From Sphaerolaimus hirsutus (Eukaryota; Nematoda; Chromadorea; Monhysterida; Sphaerolaimidae): a stretch of DNA of 64,000 nt. Location: positions 20,581,206 through 20,645,205 of the forward strand of contig OZ038459.1 in assembly GCA_964036195.1 (NCBI GenBank), read 5' to 3'. A model generated the notes under the pieces. The model was not told the DNA's origin and did not search any database. It saw only the letters and a program-made list of their open reading frames with translations. The translations under genes and the position numbers were made by a program. This document shows positions 12,101 to 22,374 of the stretch, piece after piece (position 1 is the stretch's first letter; each line of letters starts with the position of its first letter).

Positions 12101-15100
12101 ACAGCTACCACAATCAAAGCCAAACAGGCAAACCTGCATGCAGGTTTTCCTTCTGCAAATTTGTCTATTACCGTGCTAATTTCACTTTATTTTTTTCCAT
12201 TTCCGTGAAAATTTTGCTTTCCGTTTTCCGTTTTCCGGCATTTCATTTTTCCGTTTTCCGTTTTCCGGCTGACAATTTTTTTTTACCTTTCCGTTTTCTG
12301 TTTTCCGGCAGAAATTTTTTTTTACCTTTCCGTTTTCCGTTTTCCGTAAAGTGAAAAAATTTTACCTTTCCATTTTCCGTTTTCCGTAAAAAATTTTTTT
12401 GACACCCTAGTCATGACACGACATGACATTTTACACTTTACAAAGCTTGGAACTGTCCCCCAGATCCATGAATAAACAGGTAGACACTCAAGCAATGAGA
12501 AATAATTTTACAAAAAATATGAATTTTAATACAATTATACAAAAATACAAATTTTTATACAATTTTACAAAAATTTTACAAAAATTTGAATTTTTATACA
12601 ATTTTTATTTTTATTCTTAAATTTTCCATTTTATTTTATTTTATTCTTAAATTTTCCATTTTATTTTTATTTTTTTCTGAGATTTTGCCAACCCTGGTCC
12701 TGACATCGTGTATACGACTGCCATTTTTCCATATTTATTCAATTTAATACGTGGAGCCCCGGCAGGGCAGTGCAATCACAGCGGCTAAATACCAGTGCAA
12801 GGGTGCAAGGCAAGGAAAAAGGGAGAGCAGAACATGGCAAATTCCTTCTTCACTGCCAAACACGGCACACCAGGATTCATGACATATTTATACCCCATGT
12901 TGCACTTGTAAACGCATTGTTCATGCAGCAACATGTTTTTAATGCTACAACTTCATTTGCAACTAAAGCTCATTAGAAAGCATCAAATTGGTATTGGAAC
13001 CAGTTGAGATTTGGTGTCATTGTTAGTCAACTAGTGTCTGTAGGTGTAGGGAAAATTTGTAGAAACAAATCCGACTACCAGTGCACTTGTCAGCCACGTG
13101 GTACCAGTTTGAGCCAGCGACCCCCTCGTCCCAGTACACGTAGCAGGAGCCCTCGTGGAACACACTCCGCTTGCCAGTTACATTCAGGTTGCAGTTAGCC
13201 TCTAAAGTAGTATCTGCACATTTAAAATCAGTGCTGCATTTAAAAATTCTTGAGCTTTAAAGTTCATTTTCATGTGTAAATAAATTTTGTCTGAGCCTAT
13301 CAAATTGTGAGTATACAAAGTACTTGAGTATCCGTATTCATCGAGTAAATGTAAACACCTTCCCGGTCAAGTAAGCCACCCATTTTTTTCTTTCACTTCG
13401 GAAGCTATATCTCGGGCTATGGTGGGGTTATAGAGTTCTGAATATATACTTGTAACATCCCTCTACTCTGCATCAATGGGGGGAGGCATGGCGACCAACT
13501 ACAGGGTGGGTTGCCCTTTATGCAACAATTTTTTGCCAGGTTTTCAGTGTCCCAAACAAGTACACCACCCACTTGATATGCTACACTAGAGGGGGTGTAT
13601 CTCCAGTTGTGGGGGTGGTAGAAAGCTAAAATTTTAGGGGTATTTTGGCAACACCCACCCCTACTATACGCCAGTGGGGCAGCTCCCGACGACCCACTAC
13701 AGTTTGTGCCGCACTGTATAAACTTGTTTTTTTTTCAAAAGCAACCCAAGTGTCCCAAGTAAGTTCACCACCTAAAGGAATGAAAATTTTTTTCGAGAAC
13801 ATACCTTATATAAAAACTGAATCAGGTTTTCACCCTAGTTCTGCAAATTAAATTTTTTTCCTTTGTTTAGCCACCCCCATCATAAATGGCAGACCAAAAA
13901 TTTCACTTTAAACCAATTTTTTGTTCCACACTTTAAAAGTTGGTTTACAAAGTTCAGTAGAGGAGGGTCTAAGGTTCAAAGTTACGTAAAAAACATGGCC
14001 TCCAAAATGGCAACGTAAGGAAATTTATTTGGGGTCAATTCTATGATGGCATAATGATGGCATTGCAGGAACAAAATTTTGCAGAATTTTCACTTTTTCA
14101 TTCCACCCAAATAAATTTACCTATGTCGCCATTTTGGAGGTCATGTTGTTTACGTAACTTTGAACCTTAGACCCTCCTCTACTGAACTTTGTAAACCAAC
14201 TTTTAAAGTGTGGAACAAAAGATTGGTTTAAAGTGAAATTTTTGGTCAGCCATTTATGATGGGGGTGGCTAAACAAAGGAAAAAATTCTAATTAGCAGAA
14301 CTAGGGTGACACCCTGATTCAGTTTTTATATAAGGTATGTTCTACAAAAATTTTTTAATTCCTTTCGGTGGTGAACTTACTTGGGACACTTGGGTCGTTT
14401 TTTTTAAAAAACAACAACTTTATACAGTGCGGCACAAACTGTAGTGGGTTGTCGGGAGCTGCCCCACTGGCGTATAGTAGGGGTGGGTGTTGCCAAGATA
14501 CCCCTAAAATTTTAGCTTTCTACCACCCCCACAACTGGAGATACACCCCCTCTAGTGTAGCATATCAAGTGGGTGGTGTACTTGTTTGGGACACTGAAAA
14601 CCTGGCAAAAAATTGTTGCATATAGGGCAACCATACCTGTAGTTGGTCGCCATGCCTCCCCCCATTGATGCAGAGTAGAGGGATGTTACAAGTATACCTA
14701 TATTCACAAAGTTTCAGCTCTATAACGCCACCATAGCCCGAGATATAGCTTCCGAAATGAAATAAAAAAATGGGTGGCTTACTTGACCGGGAAGGTGTTT
14801 AAATAGATTTTAACAACTAGGTATGCGCCAATCACTGAATTACTATGGTGTTGCACTGGCCTAGAATAGTGAAAGCGTTGTGGTGCCATTGTCATTATTT
14901 GCAATGAAATATACAGGAATACTCCACATGGAAACACCACGATAGAAAAGAAGTGTGCTTTTTAATAGATGCTGTAGGATGACCTACTACCTGAATTAGT
15001 GTAGTTTCTCCACTGGCACTGGGGTGTCAACTTTCCGTGTTCCGTTTTCCGTTTCCGCTTTCTGCAGGCAAATTTTTTTCCATTTCCGTTTTCCGGCTGC

Positions 15101-16948
15101 TAAATTTTTTTCCATTTCCATTTCCATTTTTCCGGCCCATTATTCGTTTTCCGGCTAAATTTTCAGTTTTTCCATCGTTATTATGTTTTCTGGCTCAATT
15201 GTCTATTTTGCCAACTTTTTTTCATTTTCCAGCTCAATTTTCTGTTTTCTGTTTCAGCCAAACTGGTAAACATGCATGCAGGTTCTCAGTTATGTGAATT
15301 TTTCTATTTCTAGCAAGATTTCTGCAAATTTTTTTATTTCTGGATAAATTTCTGCAATTTTTTTTTCTATTTCCAGCAAAATTTTGGCAATTTTTTTCTG
15401 TTTCCAGCATAATTTCAGTAAATTTTTCCGTTTCTGTTTTCCGGCCTTTCATTTTTCCGTTTTCCGGCAAGTGCAAATTTTTTTCTGTTTCCGTTTCCGT
15501 TTTCCGGGAAGTGCAAAAAAAATTTTCCGTTTCCGTTTTCCGCCAAAAAGTTTTTGTTGACACCCTAACTGGCACCAACTTTCCACCATTTGATGTGACA
15601 ATGCACCAGACTAAGTGCCTGGGGTGCCATGAGAAAGGAGAACGCCAATGGTTTTATGGCACACGTCACACTGCACCTTGGCACCTTCAAATGGTAAAAT
15701 ACCAATGTTATTCTATCAGTAGACACAACTTACGATCTGGAAGTGGTACACTCTTGTTGTAGACGAAATATTTCTCTTTGTCAAAAGGCGTTACCAATGC
15801 GATACGGTAGGAACCCTGCAATAATTTATGATTGAATATAAATTTCTTGAGAATGCCCCCTGAAATTTTGTGATGGGGGTAAATGCAAGAGTGTAAAAAT
15901 TGGTAGATTTTTGGTCATTCGATATTGCGTAAAAATTCTTCAGAGTGGCATTTTCAAGGCAATGTTGTTTATGCACTTCTGAATTTTTAACCCTGCTCTA
16001 GATGCACTGTAAACAGAGTTTCGGGAGAGTACCATTTTGGTGCTTAACTTTGGCAGATGGCATAAAACACGCAAAATGTTGCATGTTCCACACCGTAGAG
16101 AGTTGCTGAAGCCCCCCCCCGTTTGTGTATAGTGGGGGTGGTGTTAAACCTATGTACCCCTTAAGTATCAGGTTCATATCTCACACAGCTGGAGATATGT
16201 CTCTTGTAAAAATAGAAAAATTTATGCTGAACTTGATGTGGAAGCAGTTTAGGTATACCTACAATTGGAGGTAATATGGCATATTTATCAAAGATAATTC
16301 AGCTCACAGTTAGCCCAGCCTGCCTGAGCTGGTCAACTTTTTGCTCATATGGCGGTTGGAACCAAGCCAACTTGGCGCTGGGCCAGAGGAGTTGGCACTT
16401 GTCCCAGGCCTGTGTCCAGTTGAGCTGGTTGTCTGCGGTGCTGAAATAGCATTGCTTGTCCACCAGCGCGCTGCCGGACACCCCCGACTCTGCTGCCTTC
16501 GCTGTGCACTGTCCTCCGAACACTGACCGCACCGCATCTGATCAGTGGTATAATCATGATCAGAGATATAAATAGCACCAGGACGTTGGGCATTTGGTTC
16601 CTGGCACAATGCACAAATAACGCCAAGTGCCAAAAGCACCATGGCACTTTTCATGGACATCGCACCAAGCGCCAATGGCGCCACAGCAGGATAGCGCCAG
16701 CGCCAAAGACGCCATGGAGCTTTTGCTATGGCGCTAGCACCAGGCACCATTGTGGAACATGAAATTTTCAATGGTAAATATAGTATCATGACAGACATCA
16801 TCACAGTTTAGAAGCTAAAATACAAGAAAAGTTTATGCAAATTTACAACAAAAACTTCACCTGAAATCTTGCCATTATGAACCAGTGGCTGTTGCACTGC
16901 GCCATGGGCGCTGATCACAAACGCCAAAAGCAGCACTGCTGAGTTCAT
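5989..16948 (-). CDS. Gene 1: secreted CTLD-PAN protein, 3' part not found
   Basis: Paralogue of gene 2. Exons on the minus strand: 16861-16948, 16308-16537, 15734-15815, 13079-13213, 7145-7266, 6784-6998, 5989-6156, all with GT-AG borders and phases identical to gene 2. The product has a signal peptide (MNSAVLLLAFVISAHG), the first half of a CTLD (exons 2-3), a complete CTLD (exons 4-7) and the start of a PAN/apple domain. The CTLD sugar-site motif reads QPN (WGSGQPND) where gene 2 has EPN. The last donor (ACAG|GTGGGT) is good, but no homologue of gene 2 exons 8-11 was found between 1 and 5988, so the gene either continues past the window or is truncated. Introns carry a 1.45-kb foldback (13354-14799) and hAT-like elements (6169, 7789, 10479, 15020). 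Role inferred from domains: extracellular carbohydrate or protein recognition. Confidence 0.8.
6169..6290. mobile_element. Truncated TAGGGTGTCAAA hAT-like element
   Basis: Starts TAGGGTGTCAAATTTCCATT like the full copies at 7789 and 15020, but no right end is found; the right limit is approximate. It directly abuts the intron side of the gene 1 exon 7 acceptor, so the polypyrimidine tract there is element-derived. Gene 2 lacks it at the same place. Confidence 0.6.
6784..6998 (-). CDS. Gene 1 exon 6 (sugar-site loop)
   Basis: 215 nt, acceptor AATGCAG|GACAAA, donor AAAAG|GTGATC. Contains SDGWQLALNSTHKEQTNGEL and WGSGQPND. The two loop cysteines of a classical CTLD are absent, as in gene 2. Confidence 0.86.
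7145..7266 (-). CDS. Gene 1 exon 5
   Basis: 122 nt, acceptor GCTGCAG|GTCACA, donor ATAAAT|GTTAGT. Contains KGHLAWPVDGQLPNV and the YWLGA box (equivalent of WIGL). Separated from exon 4 by nearly 6 kb of nested repeats. Confidence 0.86.
7453..7664. mobile_element. Palindromic AAGTTAAGAGTT MITE
   Basis: GGTTCCGCAAGTGAAAAAGT on the left is inverted as CTTTTCCACTTGCGGAAC on the right; between them are runs of AAGTTAAGAGTTGAGT and their complements. Comparable GAGAAGTGAAATGAG palindromes are at 54385-54645 and around the element at 57711. Lies in gene 1 intron 4. Confidence 0.6.
7789..8450. mobile_element. hAT-like element H1, 8-bp duplication GCCCTGAC
   Basis: Termini TAGGGTGTCAAA and TTGACACCCTA; exact 8-bp duplication GCCCTGAC at 7781-7788 and 8451-8458. 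The body is two blocks of TTTCCGTTTTCCG words, both in the same orientation, around a core containing CCAAACTGGTAAA. No transposase. The 8-bp duplication and TAGGG end indicate the hAT superfamily. FRFPFSV-rich frames are translations of the word array, not genes. Confidence 0.85.
8748..8850. repeat. GTCACCGCC word palindrome
   Basis: TGTGGCGGTGAC on the left and GTGACAATCACCGCCACA on the right, with GTCACCGCC repeated between them. A very small element built from one word. Confidence 0.5.
8851..9326. other. Intron 4 sequence of gene 1, nothing recognised
   Basis: Unique-looking AT-rich sequence within the 5.8-kb intron. One stretch (9160-9320) has a weak inverted repeat around CACAATTTGTC. 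Confidence 0.35.
9327..9510. mobile_element. GGTTGG poly(A/T) hAT-like element, left end
   Basis: CATGGTTGGTTTTAGTAAAA followed by TTTTATTTTTATT runs and ATCGGAAATCTTGGATG. It matches the left part of the complete element 44474-45294. Its partner right end could be 12696, but the flanking eight bases do not match. Confidence 0.6.
9815..10214. mobile_element. CCGGGGACC word element
   Basis: GGTCCCGGCCGGGGACCGGG near 9815 and GGTCCCCGACCGGGGAC ending near 10214, with further GGCCCGGTCCCCGG words near 10140. The termini are built from one GC-rich word; the centre is AT-rich. Confidence 0.55.
10735..10944 (-). pseudogene. BEL/Pao pol fragment (after RT) inside H2
   Basis: Continues the pol fragment after a stop and frame change: VSAYDPIGFTAPVSLTLKSQ then QWDEPIEDKY, the conserved segment after the BEL/Pao reverse transcriptase (S-YDP-GF ... 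WD). Its C-terminus runs into the GGAAA word array, giving artificial NGK-rich text. Confidence 0.8.
11023..12123 (-). pseudogene. BEL/Pao pol fragment (reverse transcriptase) inside H2
   Basis: 366 uninterrupted residues. Reverse transcriptase motifs in order: PVITPGKSTSCRIVYDGSAG (fingers), LIADIEKAFVQIGL (motif A), LFGLVCSPAIL (motif B), IYVDNFIMSV (motif C with YVDN). Upstream text ACNFTCSSSLTEP resembles the protease-RT linker. The upstream gag and protease, the integrase and the LTRs are all missing, so this is a captured fragment and not a working element. The word TTTCCG array begins immediately beyond it. Confidence 0.85.
12410..12696. mobile_element. GGTTGG poly(A/T) hAT-like element, right end
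   Basis: After a CACTTTACAAAGCTTGGAAC end, runs of TTTTACAAAAATTT and TTTTATTTT lead to GATTTTGCCAACCCTG at 12696. It matches the right part of 57711-58701. Confidence 0.6.
13079..13213 (-). CDS. Gene 1 exon 4 (second CTLD start)
   Basis: 135 nt, one codon longer than gene 2 exon 4. Motif NCNLNVTGKRSVFHEGSCYV then DKC, the N-terminal cysteines of a long-form CTLD, with one N-glycosylation sequon (NVT). Phase 1 at both ends. Confidence 0.86.
13354..14799. mobile_element. 1446-bp foldback element, TA duplication
   Basis: A giant inverted repeat: AACACCTTCCCGGTCAAG at 13354 is mirrored as CTTGACCGGGAAGGTGTT ending 14799, and the arms (each about 700 bp, roughly 90 percent identical by eye) pair almost to the centre near 14075. 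TA flanks both ends (13352-13353, 14800-14801). No coding frame is kept. It lies in gene 1 intron 3, so the pre-mRNA would contain a very long hairpin. Confidence 0.85.
15020..15567. mobile_element. hAT-like element H3, 8-bp duplication ACTGGCAC
   Basis: Termini TGGGGTGTCAAC and TTGACACCCTA; exact 8-bp duplication ACTGGCAC at 15012-15019 and 15568-15575. TTTCCG word arrays around a core with CCAAACTGGTAAACATGCAT. Same family as H1 without the pol piece. Confidence 0.82.
15734..15815 (-). CDS. Gene 1 exon 3
   Basis: 82 nt, acceptor TTGCAG|GGTTCC, donor GATC|GTAAGT. Encodes GSYRIALVTPFDKEKYFVYN and onward, continuing the first CTLD. Same size and phase as gene 2 exon 3. Confidence 0.85.
16308..16537 (-). 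CDS. Gene 1 exon 2 (first CTLD, N-terminal half)
   Basis: 230 nt, the same length as gene 2 exon 2. The sequence DKQCYF ... WTQAWDKCQLLWPSAKLAWF is the CTLD first strand and helix. Donor ACT|GTGAGC. Antisense and other-frame readings of this GC-rich exon look open but are shadows. Confidence 0.88.
16618..16745. repeat. GGCGCCA / AGTGCCA word cluster in gene 1 intron 1
   Basis: Words CGCCAAGTGCCA, GCGCCAATGGCGCC and GCGCCAGCGCC in both orientations. Similar GGCGCC clusters are at 27545-27735 and 61112-61256. Confidence 0.5.
16861..16948 (-). CDS. Gene 1 exon 1 (signal peptide)
   Basis: ATG at 16948, 88 nt, ending in phase 1 at TTTCAG|GTGAAG. Encodes a hydrophobic leader of about 16 residues followed by AVQQPLVHNGKIS. 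The AVQQPLVH stretch is identical in gene 2 exon 1. Confidence 0.85.
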
Positions 16949-16994
16949 TTTACTACATCTGAAGTTTTTTTCTCGGTGTTATCTGAAAACTCAC

Positions 16995-17829
16995 CAACGA
17001 TGACAAAAACACAGAAACTCATTGAGTTTCTGTGTTTTTGTTTTACACAGAAACACGTGAAATTAAATTTTTTGAAAAACTAAAAACTCAAATGTCTTTT
17101 TTATTGGTCTCAAACAAAGAAACACGGAAACACAGAAAAGTTTTTTTGACTTTTTTCATTGGATTTGAGGAATACTCTGCTGTTTTGAACTGAACAAAAT
17201 AAGAAATGTGCACAAGTGCATATCAACAGATAGCAAATTTTCTAAATTTACAAGTAACAAAATACAACCTAAGTAACAAAATGGCACCTGGTGATTATGA
17301 CAGTGACTGGAATTGTGATTGATACTGACTGATTGACAAAGACACTTGCACGTGCACCCACTCCACAGAGTTGAGGGCTCACGCCAAAGCTGCCAAAAGC
17401 ATTACTTGGTCACTTGTAATGTATTATTTACAACTCTAATGGGTCAAAAGATGAGTTCATCAAGTGAAACCAGTGAAGTAAAATGTCATCAAAAATGCCA
17501 AATGTTACAACTTTGATTTGAAATTTTGCATGACTTTTTACATTTTTCAGCACATCCTACAAATTTGTAATGAGAATACCACTGTTTTTGCATTAAACCA
17601 CTGTATTTGGGTACTTGAATTTAAAAAAATATATTTTTAAAATAAAATAAAAAAATTAAAAAAATAAAAAGTTTTTAATGAAAGACTTGAGTTTTTACAA
17701 AAAAAACACAGAAATAAAAACAGAGTTACTCATGTTTTTCTGTGTGAAAAAACTCAAAACACAGGTATTCATTTTTGAAAAACTCAAAACACAGAAAGTG
17801 TTTTTTTCTGGAGAACTTACCCATCGTTG
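16995..17829. mobile_element. CAACGATG element in gene 1 leader
   Basis: CAACGATGACAAAAACACAG on the left, GAGAACTTACCCATCGTTG on the right; body of ACACAGAAACTC words. It sits between the gene 1 start codon (16948) and a region conserved upstream of gene 2 (from 17840), where gene 2 has only about 50 bp. The flanking eight bases do not match, so age or rearrangement has blurred the duplication. Confidence 0.65.
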
Positions 17830-17839
17830 GGCGACTTTC

Positions 17840-18000
17840 AATATAGTGTGCTTCAGTGCCTTCAATATACCATATAACGTGACAATTGTGTATTTATCAT
17901 GAATCCATGTATCTAACAACATCCAGCCTTATTGTTTTGTTGTTCGAGATCTGTCGAGACAAACGGGGGTTATGCAAGCAAGTGTACCAGTTAAAAACTT
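17840..18000 (-). promoter_or_regulatory. Conserved upstream region of gene 1
   Basis: On the minus strand, TATATGGTATATTGAAGGCA CTGAAG aligns with ATGTGGTATACTGAAGGCAC TGAAG upstream of gene 2 (58955-59115), while most surrounding sequence differs. Conservation between paralogues and a TATA-like TTATATGG suggest the core promoter. Inference only. Confidence 0.45.
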
Positions 18001-18275
18001 ATAGATCTAAGTAAAAATGTCTACATATCTCCTCGTCTTATAGAATTCTATAAAAATGAGATTGTCAAAAATATAGCATTTTGACAAAATATTAAGAATA
18101 AAATTGTAAGAAATATTACAAAATAATATACTAAATATATACTCATGTATTTTTATCAACATCAATTCGCTCTCACAACTCTCTGTAACATGATAGTTCA
18201 TGATAACTAACATGCAACGATGGGTAAGTTCTCCAAAAAAAACACTTTCTGTGTTTTGAGTTTTTCAAAAATGAA

Positions 18276-18718
18276 TACCGTATTACCTCGAATTATCCCC
18301 CCCCTTGAATTAACCCCCCCCTCGAATTAACCCCCCCTCAAAATGGGCTGGGGAAATAATAAACCCCCCCCCCTCGAAATACCCCCCCCCCCTTCGGAAT
18401 GATGTACGTCATGTACATAATAAATACGTCATGTACGCACTGTACATGATGTATATTACTGTTAATTTGCATTGCAGCTACACATAGAGTAGTTTGTGTA
18501 GCTATCTACGTTTTTATGTCCAAATATATCCTGTTTGGACACATTTATTACCTATTTTGGGTACGTAAATGCCTACTATTTACTACGATCCTTATGAAAA
18601 TTTCTGACGAAATAATAAAACCCCCCCTCGAATAAACCCCCCCCTCGAATTAACCCCCCCTCAAATTTTGCTGGCGAAATAATAAACCCCCATGGGGGTA
18701 TTTCGAGGTAATACGGTA
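18276..18718. mobile_element. CCGTATTACC subfamily element
   Basis: Ends TACCGTATTACCTCGAATTA and GGTAATACGGTA. C-run paragraphs on the left, G/C-runs on the right, and a conserved core containing CATTGCAGCTACACATAGAG and ATATATCCTGTTTGGAC. This copy preserves the empty site of the insertions at 46194 (ATAG). Confidence 0.8.
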
Positions 18719-19206
18719 CCTGTGTTTTGAGTTTTTTTCATGAAAAAAACTTGAGTCACTCTGTTTTTATTTCTGTGTTTTTTGTAATAACTCGAGTTTT
18801 TTGAGTTTTTTCTTAAAAAAACTGGAGTTTTTTTCCAAAAAACTTGAGTTTTTCCCTAAAAATTCTGTTTTACAGCATTTCGATGGGGAAACAGCTGTTT
18901 TCTTATAAAATGTTGGTTTTGTAGCATTTGTGTATTCATTCAAGTGTTGAAAAAGTCCATAAAAATGTCCACAATGAGGACATCCACATCACAACACCAG
19001 CATCAACAAAATGACCACAAACAACAATTTACACAGTACTCCAAAATGCTTCAATGGATGTGCACTGTATGGAAGACTACAGAATTGATTTGAACTACAA
19101 ACTTTACATAAACATATGGAAACTTAAATTGTCAAATCCACCAGAAGGTGCACGTCATCTTTAATTTCTTTTTTTTCCATCATAAAACATGGATACATTA
19201 TGTACA

Positions 19207-19608
19207 TACCATATTTCCTCGAAATACCCCAGGGGGTTTATTTTTTCACATTTGAAATCGTGAGGGGGGTATTTCGAGGGGTGTTTATTATTTCACCAGA
19301 ACTTTTCGAACTCCCAGTACTAATTCGTTAATTGTAACATACACAGATGTACAAAAATGCAACAATAACTGACAAGAATAAGTGTTTATAGAATTATAAA
19401 AGTATTTAGATGGTATAAACTAACCCTGTTCTCACATAAAGCAGTCATTGTTTTAACATGTGTTCTGGATTGCCCGATCACAAACAGCAGCTTTTGTCAT
19501 TTACACGACCTTTACACTCAATTTGGGGGGTATTTCAAGGGGGTCATAAGTTCATAGTGCCCATTTTGAGGGGGTATTTCACGGTTGGTATTTCGAGGAA
19601 ATATGGTA
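19207..19608. mobile_element. CCGTATTTCC subfamily element
   Basis: Ends TACCATATTTCCTCGAAATA and TTTCGAGGAAATATGGTA. Core shares GTTTTAACATGTGTTCTG and CGATCACAAAC with copies at 22600 and 30300. Confidence 0.75.
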
Positions 19609-21130
19609 CTATACATGCATATATTATCATGTTTAGTTTAAATAACTGAATTCATGTGCATTCAACTGCCTCTCTGAAAAAAACTCAAAAAACTCCAAAA
19701 ACTTTTCTGTGTTTTCGTGTTTCTGTGTTTCTGTGTTCTCCAAAAAAAAACTCATTTGAGTTTTGAGTTTTTCAAAATTTGTGAGTTTCCGTGTTTCTGT
19801 GTAAAACAAAAACACAGACACTCAATGAGTTTCTGTGTTCAATTTCTGTGTTCTTGCCATCGTTGCTAACATGATACCCATTTCATAAGTGGTTCTCGTT
19901 GTCTCACTCACTCCGGAACAAACAAGCTAAGCTGACAGGTTAAGAAGAAAGAAACTATCTTGCAAGTTTTCTCATGGTTGTGAAGGGAACTGTGGAACAT
20001 TGTTGTTAAAATGTATTTACGTTTACTGAAAAAATACATACGCTGTGACGTGAATACTGTGTAAATGAGATTTACGTTTCCTATATGAAAGAAAATACCC
20101 ATACTCACCTTTACCTACGTGTACTTTAGTACTCGAGTGCAGAAAACGTATTTCGGATTGGCTTTTATATCAGCTTTTTCACAGCAAGGGGAAAAATGGA
20201 AGAAAGCTAAAAATAAGGGAACATAATACCTAATCACAATTGTGTATATAAACAAGCCAAAAGCAGATGAACTAGTGAGCTTGAAAGTGAAAATTGTCAA
20301 AAAGATATGAAAAGTAGAGAATTTGGTAGTGAAAATAGGCAAAATAATATGAAAATTTGTGATTTGAGTGAAAATTGGGGGACAATTTCTAAAAATACTG
20401 ACTTTTACATCATCCTGGGAAAATAATTCTACTCACGTTTACTCAAGAGTACAAGTAGTATTTAAAACATGACATTTTCTGAGGTCAGGTCCAGGGTGAG
20501 TAAAAAATACTTTATGTTTACGTTTACCTTGAAAAGGTTCAGTACTTTTAACAACTCTGCTGTGGAACTGTGCTTACTCGTTACAAAAGTGATCAATCCA
20601 CGGCGATTCCATGGCGATTCCATGGAGATGATACAATGACATTTTGTCGCAGTGGCCATGCGCACACTAGTTTTCGGACGAAATTTCGAAAACTCATGAG
20701 TTTGGACGTGTTTGAGTTTTCCACAATGAGTCAGTTTTTATTTCCGCCAACTGTAGTTGATGCCCATCTCATTGTAGAAAACTCAAAACTCAAATGCATT
20801 CTTAGCTGATTTGTGAGTTTTCAAAATTTTGTGTGAAAACTAGTGTGCGTAGGCACATTGGGACCAGGTGAGACAAAAACGATGGCTGGAATTGACGCTC
20901 GCTCAATATCACGCGGTTTACTTGACTGAATCTTGACCCATCTATATCCATGTGTATTACGTACTGTATATTTCATGCACATATTTATTTTACGAAAGCA
21001 ATTTACGCTGTAATCGAACCTTTAACGGGAACAAAGTTTTATTCGTTATTATAAGAGTTGCAGCTACCGTATTTCCTCGAAATACCCCCAGGGGGTTTAT
21101 TTTTTCAGAGTGAAAATTTTGAGGGGGGGG

Positions 21131-22374
21131 TAACGATGGCAAAAAAAGATTCGAAAATTCGAAAACATTTTCGAATTTTCGAATTTTTCCGGAATTTTCG
21201 AATTTTTATTTCACCTCTAGAAAAAACACTTAAAAATCGATTTATTTTTCAAAAAATTCAAAAATTCGAAAATTCGAAAATTTAAAAATACTTTTCGAAT
21301 TCAGGCAATTCAAGGCACTCTTAAGTTCAGCGTACTAAATACAACGACAATTGATACGCGGTGCTTATGCAAAAGCGAAACAAAACAGAAAAAACGTCCA
21401 AAAACATTGAAATGTAAACTGCCCTGTAAAATGTGAAATGTCATGCGAAGTGTCAAAAGTTATGAAAATGCCATGGAAAAATGGCAAACATATTTGCCAT
21501 TTTCCACAGCATTTCCATGACTTCAGACACGTTGCATAACATTTGACATTTCACAGAGCATTTTACAGGTGTCTGGGACTGCACATAGGAACTGCACATA
21601 TTTATAAGTAAAAGAGATGTGATCAAAGATATACTCCAGCGACATTACACTTTACAATGAAACCTACCATATGCCATCTGAATAAAATAACAAAATATAA
21701 AATTTTTTCATCATATTAATTAAATTGCTTTGATAAATAGGTATGATGAAAAATTTTTCAGATGGGTCATGGTAGATTTCATTGTAGGTGTAATGTCGCT
21801 GGAGTATAAGAGTGGTTTTGAGTATTGGTTTGAGAAGTACCCATATTTCATGCAGTTAGCACTGTATGCACTGAGTACGCTCAGTGTGCTACACTTGGGC
21901 GACATTACACCGTACATTTTTCTGGTGGTAACACTCCATCATGACGTCATAACCGCAGTCCGCAGTGAACTTACGGCTGACTGAACTGGTTCGGAGTCAG
22001 GATGAAATAGAGTGGAGTGGTGAATCAGTTCACAAGTTTTCAGTTGGCTGTCTGCCAGCCAAAGATATAAATCATATCTATTTGTAGATTAGCATGTCTG
22101 CCGAGTATAGCCACTTCCAAAACAGTCCAAATTCTGTGTTTAAAGCTTCAGATTCAACATTTTTCCAAAAAAATTCAAAACCTATTCGAAAAAATTCAAA
22201 AAATAGCCAAAAAATTTGAAAATTGCCAAAAAAGATTTGAAAATTCGAAAATTCAAAAATTAAATCCGAAATTCAAAAATTAATTTCAGGAAAAATTCGA
22301 AAATTCGAAAATTCATTTAGGAAAAAACACTTAAAAATTTAAATACTTTTTTTTTGGAGGGTTTGCCATCGTTA
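21131..22374. mobile_element. TAACGATGGCAAA element, TTCGAAAATTCGAA words
   Basis: Termini TAACGATGGCAAA and TTTGCCATCGTTA, body of self-complementary TTCGAAAATTCGAA words. It sits within a run of G, so an 8-bp duplication cannot be proven but is compatible. It contains a CCCTGTAAAATG palindrome (21418-21590) and the element 21630-21808. A further copy starts at 63862. Confidence 0.7.
21630..21808. mobile_element. TATACTCCAGCGACATTAC palindromic MITE
   Basis: TATACTCCAGCGACATTACA at 21630 is mirrored by TGTAATGTCGCTGGAGTATA ending 21808, and the arms pair with mismatches towards the centre. CAGCGACATTACACC also occurs at 770-784, and GGGCGACATTACACCG at 21898. Confidence 0.65.

Larger units (their letters stand above)
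10479..12409. mobile_element. hAT-like element H2 carrying BEL/Pao pol
   Basis: Termini TAGGTTGTCAAA and TTTGACACCCTA; exact 8-bp duplication GTCATGAC at 10471-10478 and 12410-12417. TTTCCG arrays lie at both ends and about 1.4 kb of BEL/Pao pol, in antisense orientation, sits between them. It is inserted in a CCCAAGCCCTG-family palindrome. Same junction logic as H4 (24694). Confidence 0.85.
18215..19865. mobile_element. CAACGATG hAT-like element, 8-bp duplication CTAACATG
   Basis: Termini CAACGATGGGTAAG and CTTGCCATCGTTG; exact 8-bp duplication CTAACATG at 18207-18214 and 19866-19873. The body uses the words ACACAGAAA and TTGAGTTTTT. Two CCGTATT-family elements (18276 and 19207) are nested inside. 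No transposase. Confidence 0.8.
18001..20890. repeat. Duplicated upstream region (copy 1), interrupted
   Basis: 18001-18206 and 19866-20890 align with 41030-42520 and in part with 59100-59880 (shared words GATCAATCCACGGCGATTCC, TTTAGTACTCGAGT, GTCTCACTCACTCC). The 1651-bp element 18215-19865 splits it. Includes the TIR pair ACACTAGTTTTCGGACG / GTGTGAAAACTAGTGTG at about 20661-20851, a small palindromic element also at 42311-42508. Confidence 0.55.

Noticed and set aside
9327-12696. A single 3.4-kb GGTTGG element interrupted by H2
   Set aside because: The ends match the family, but the flanking 8-mers (TTTATGGA, GTCCTGAC) differ, so they may belong to two copies.
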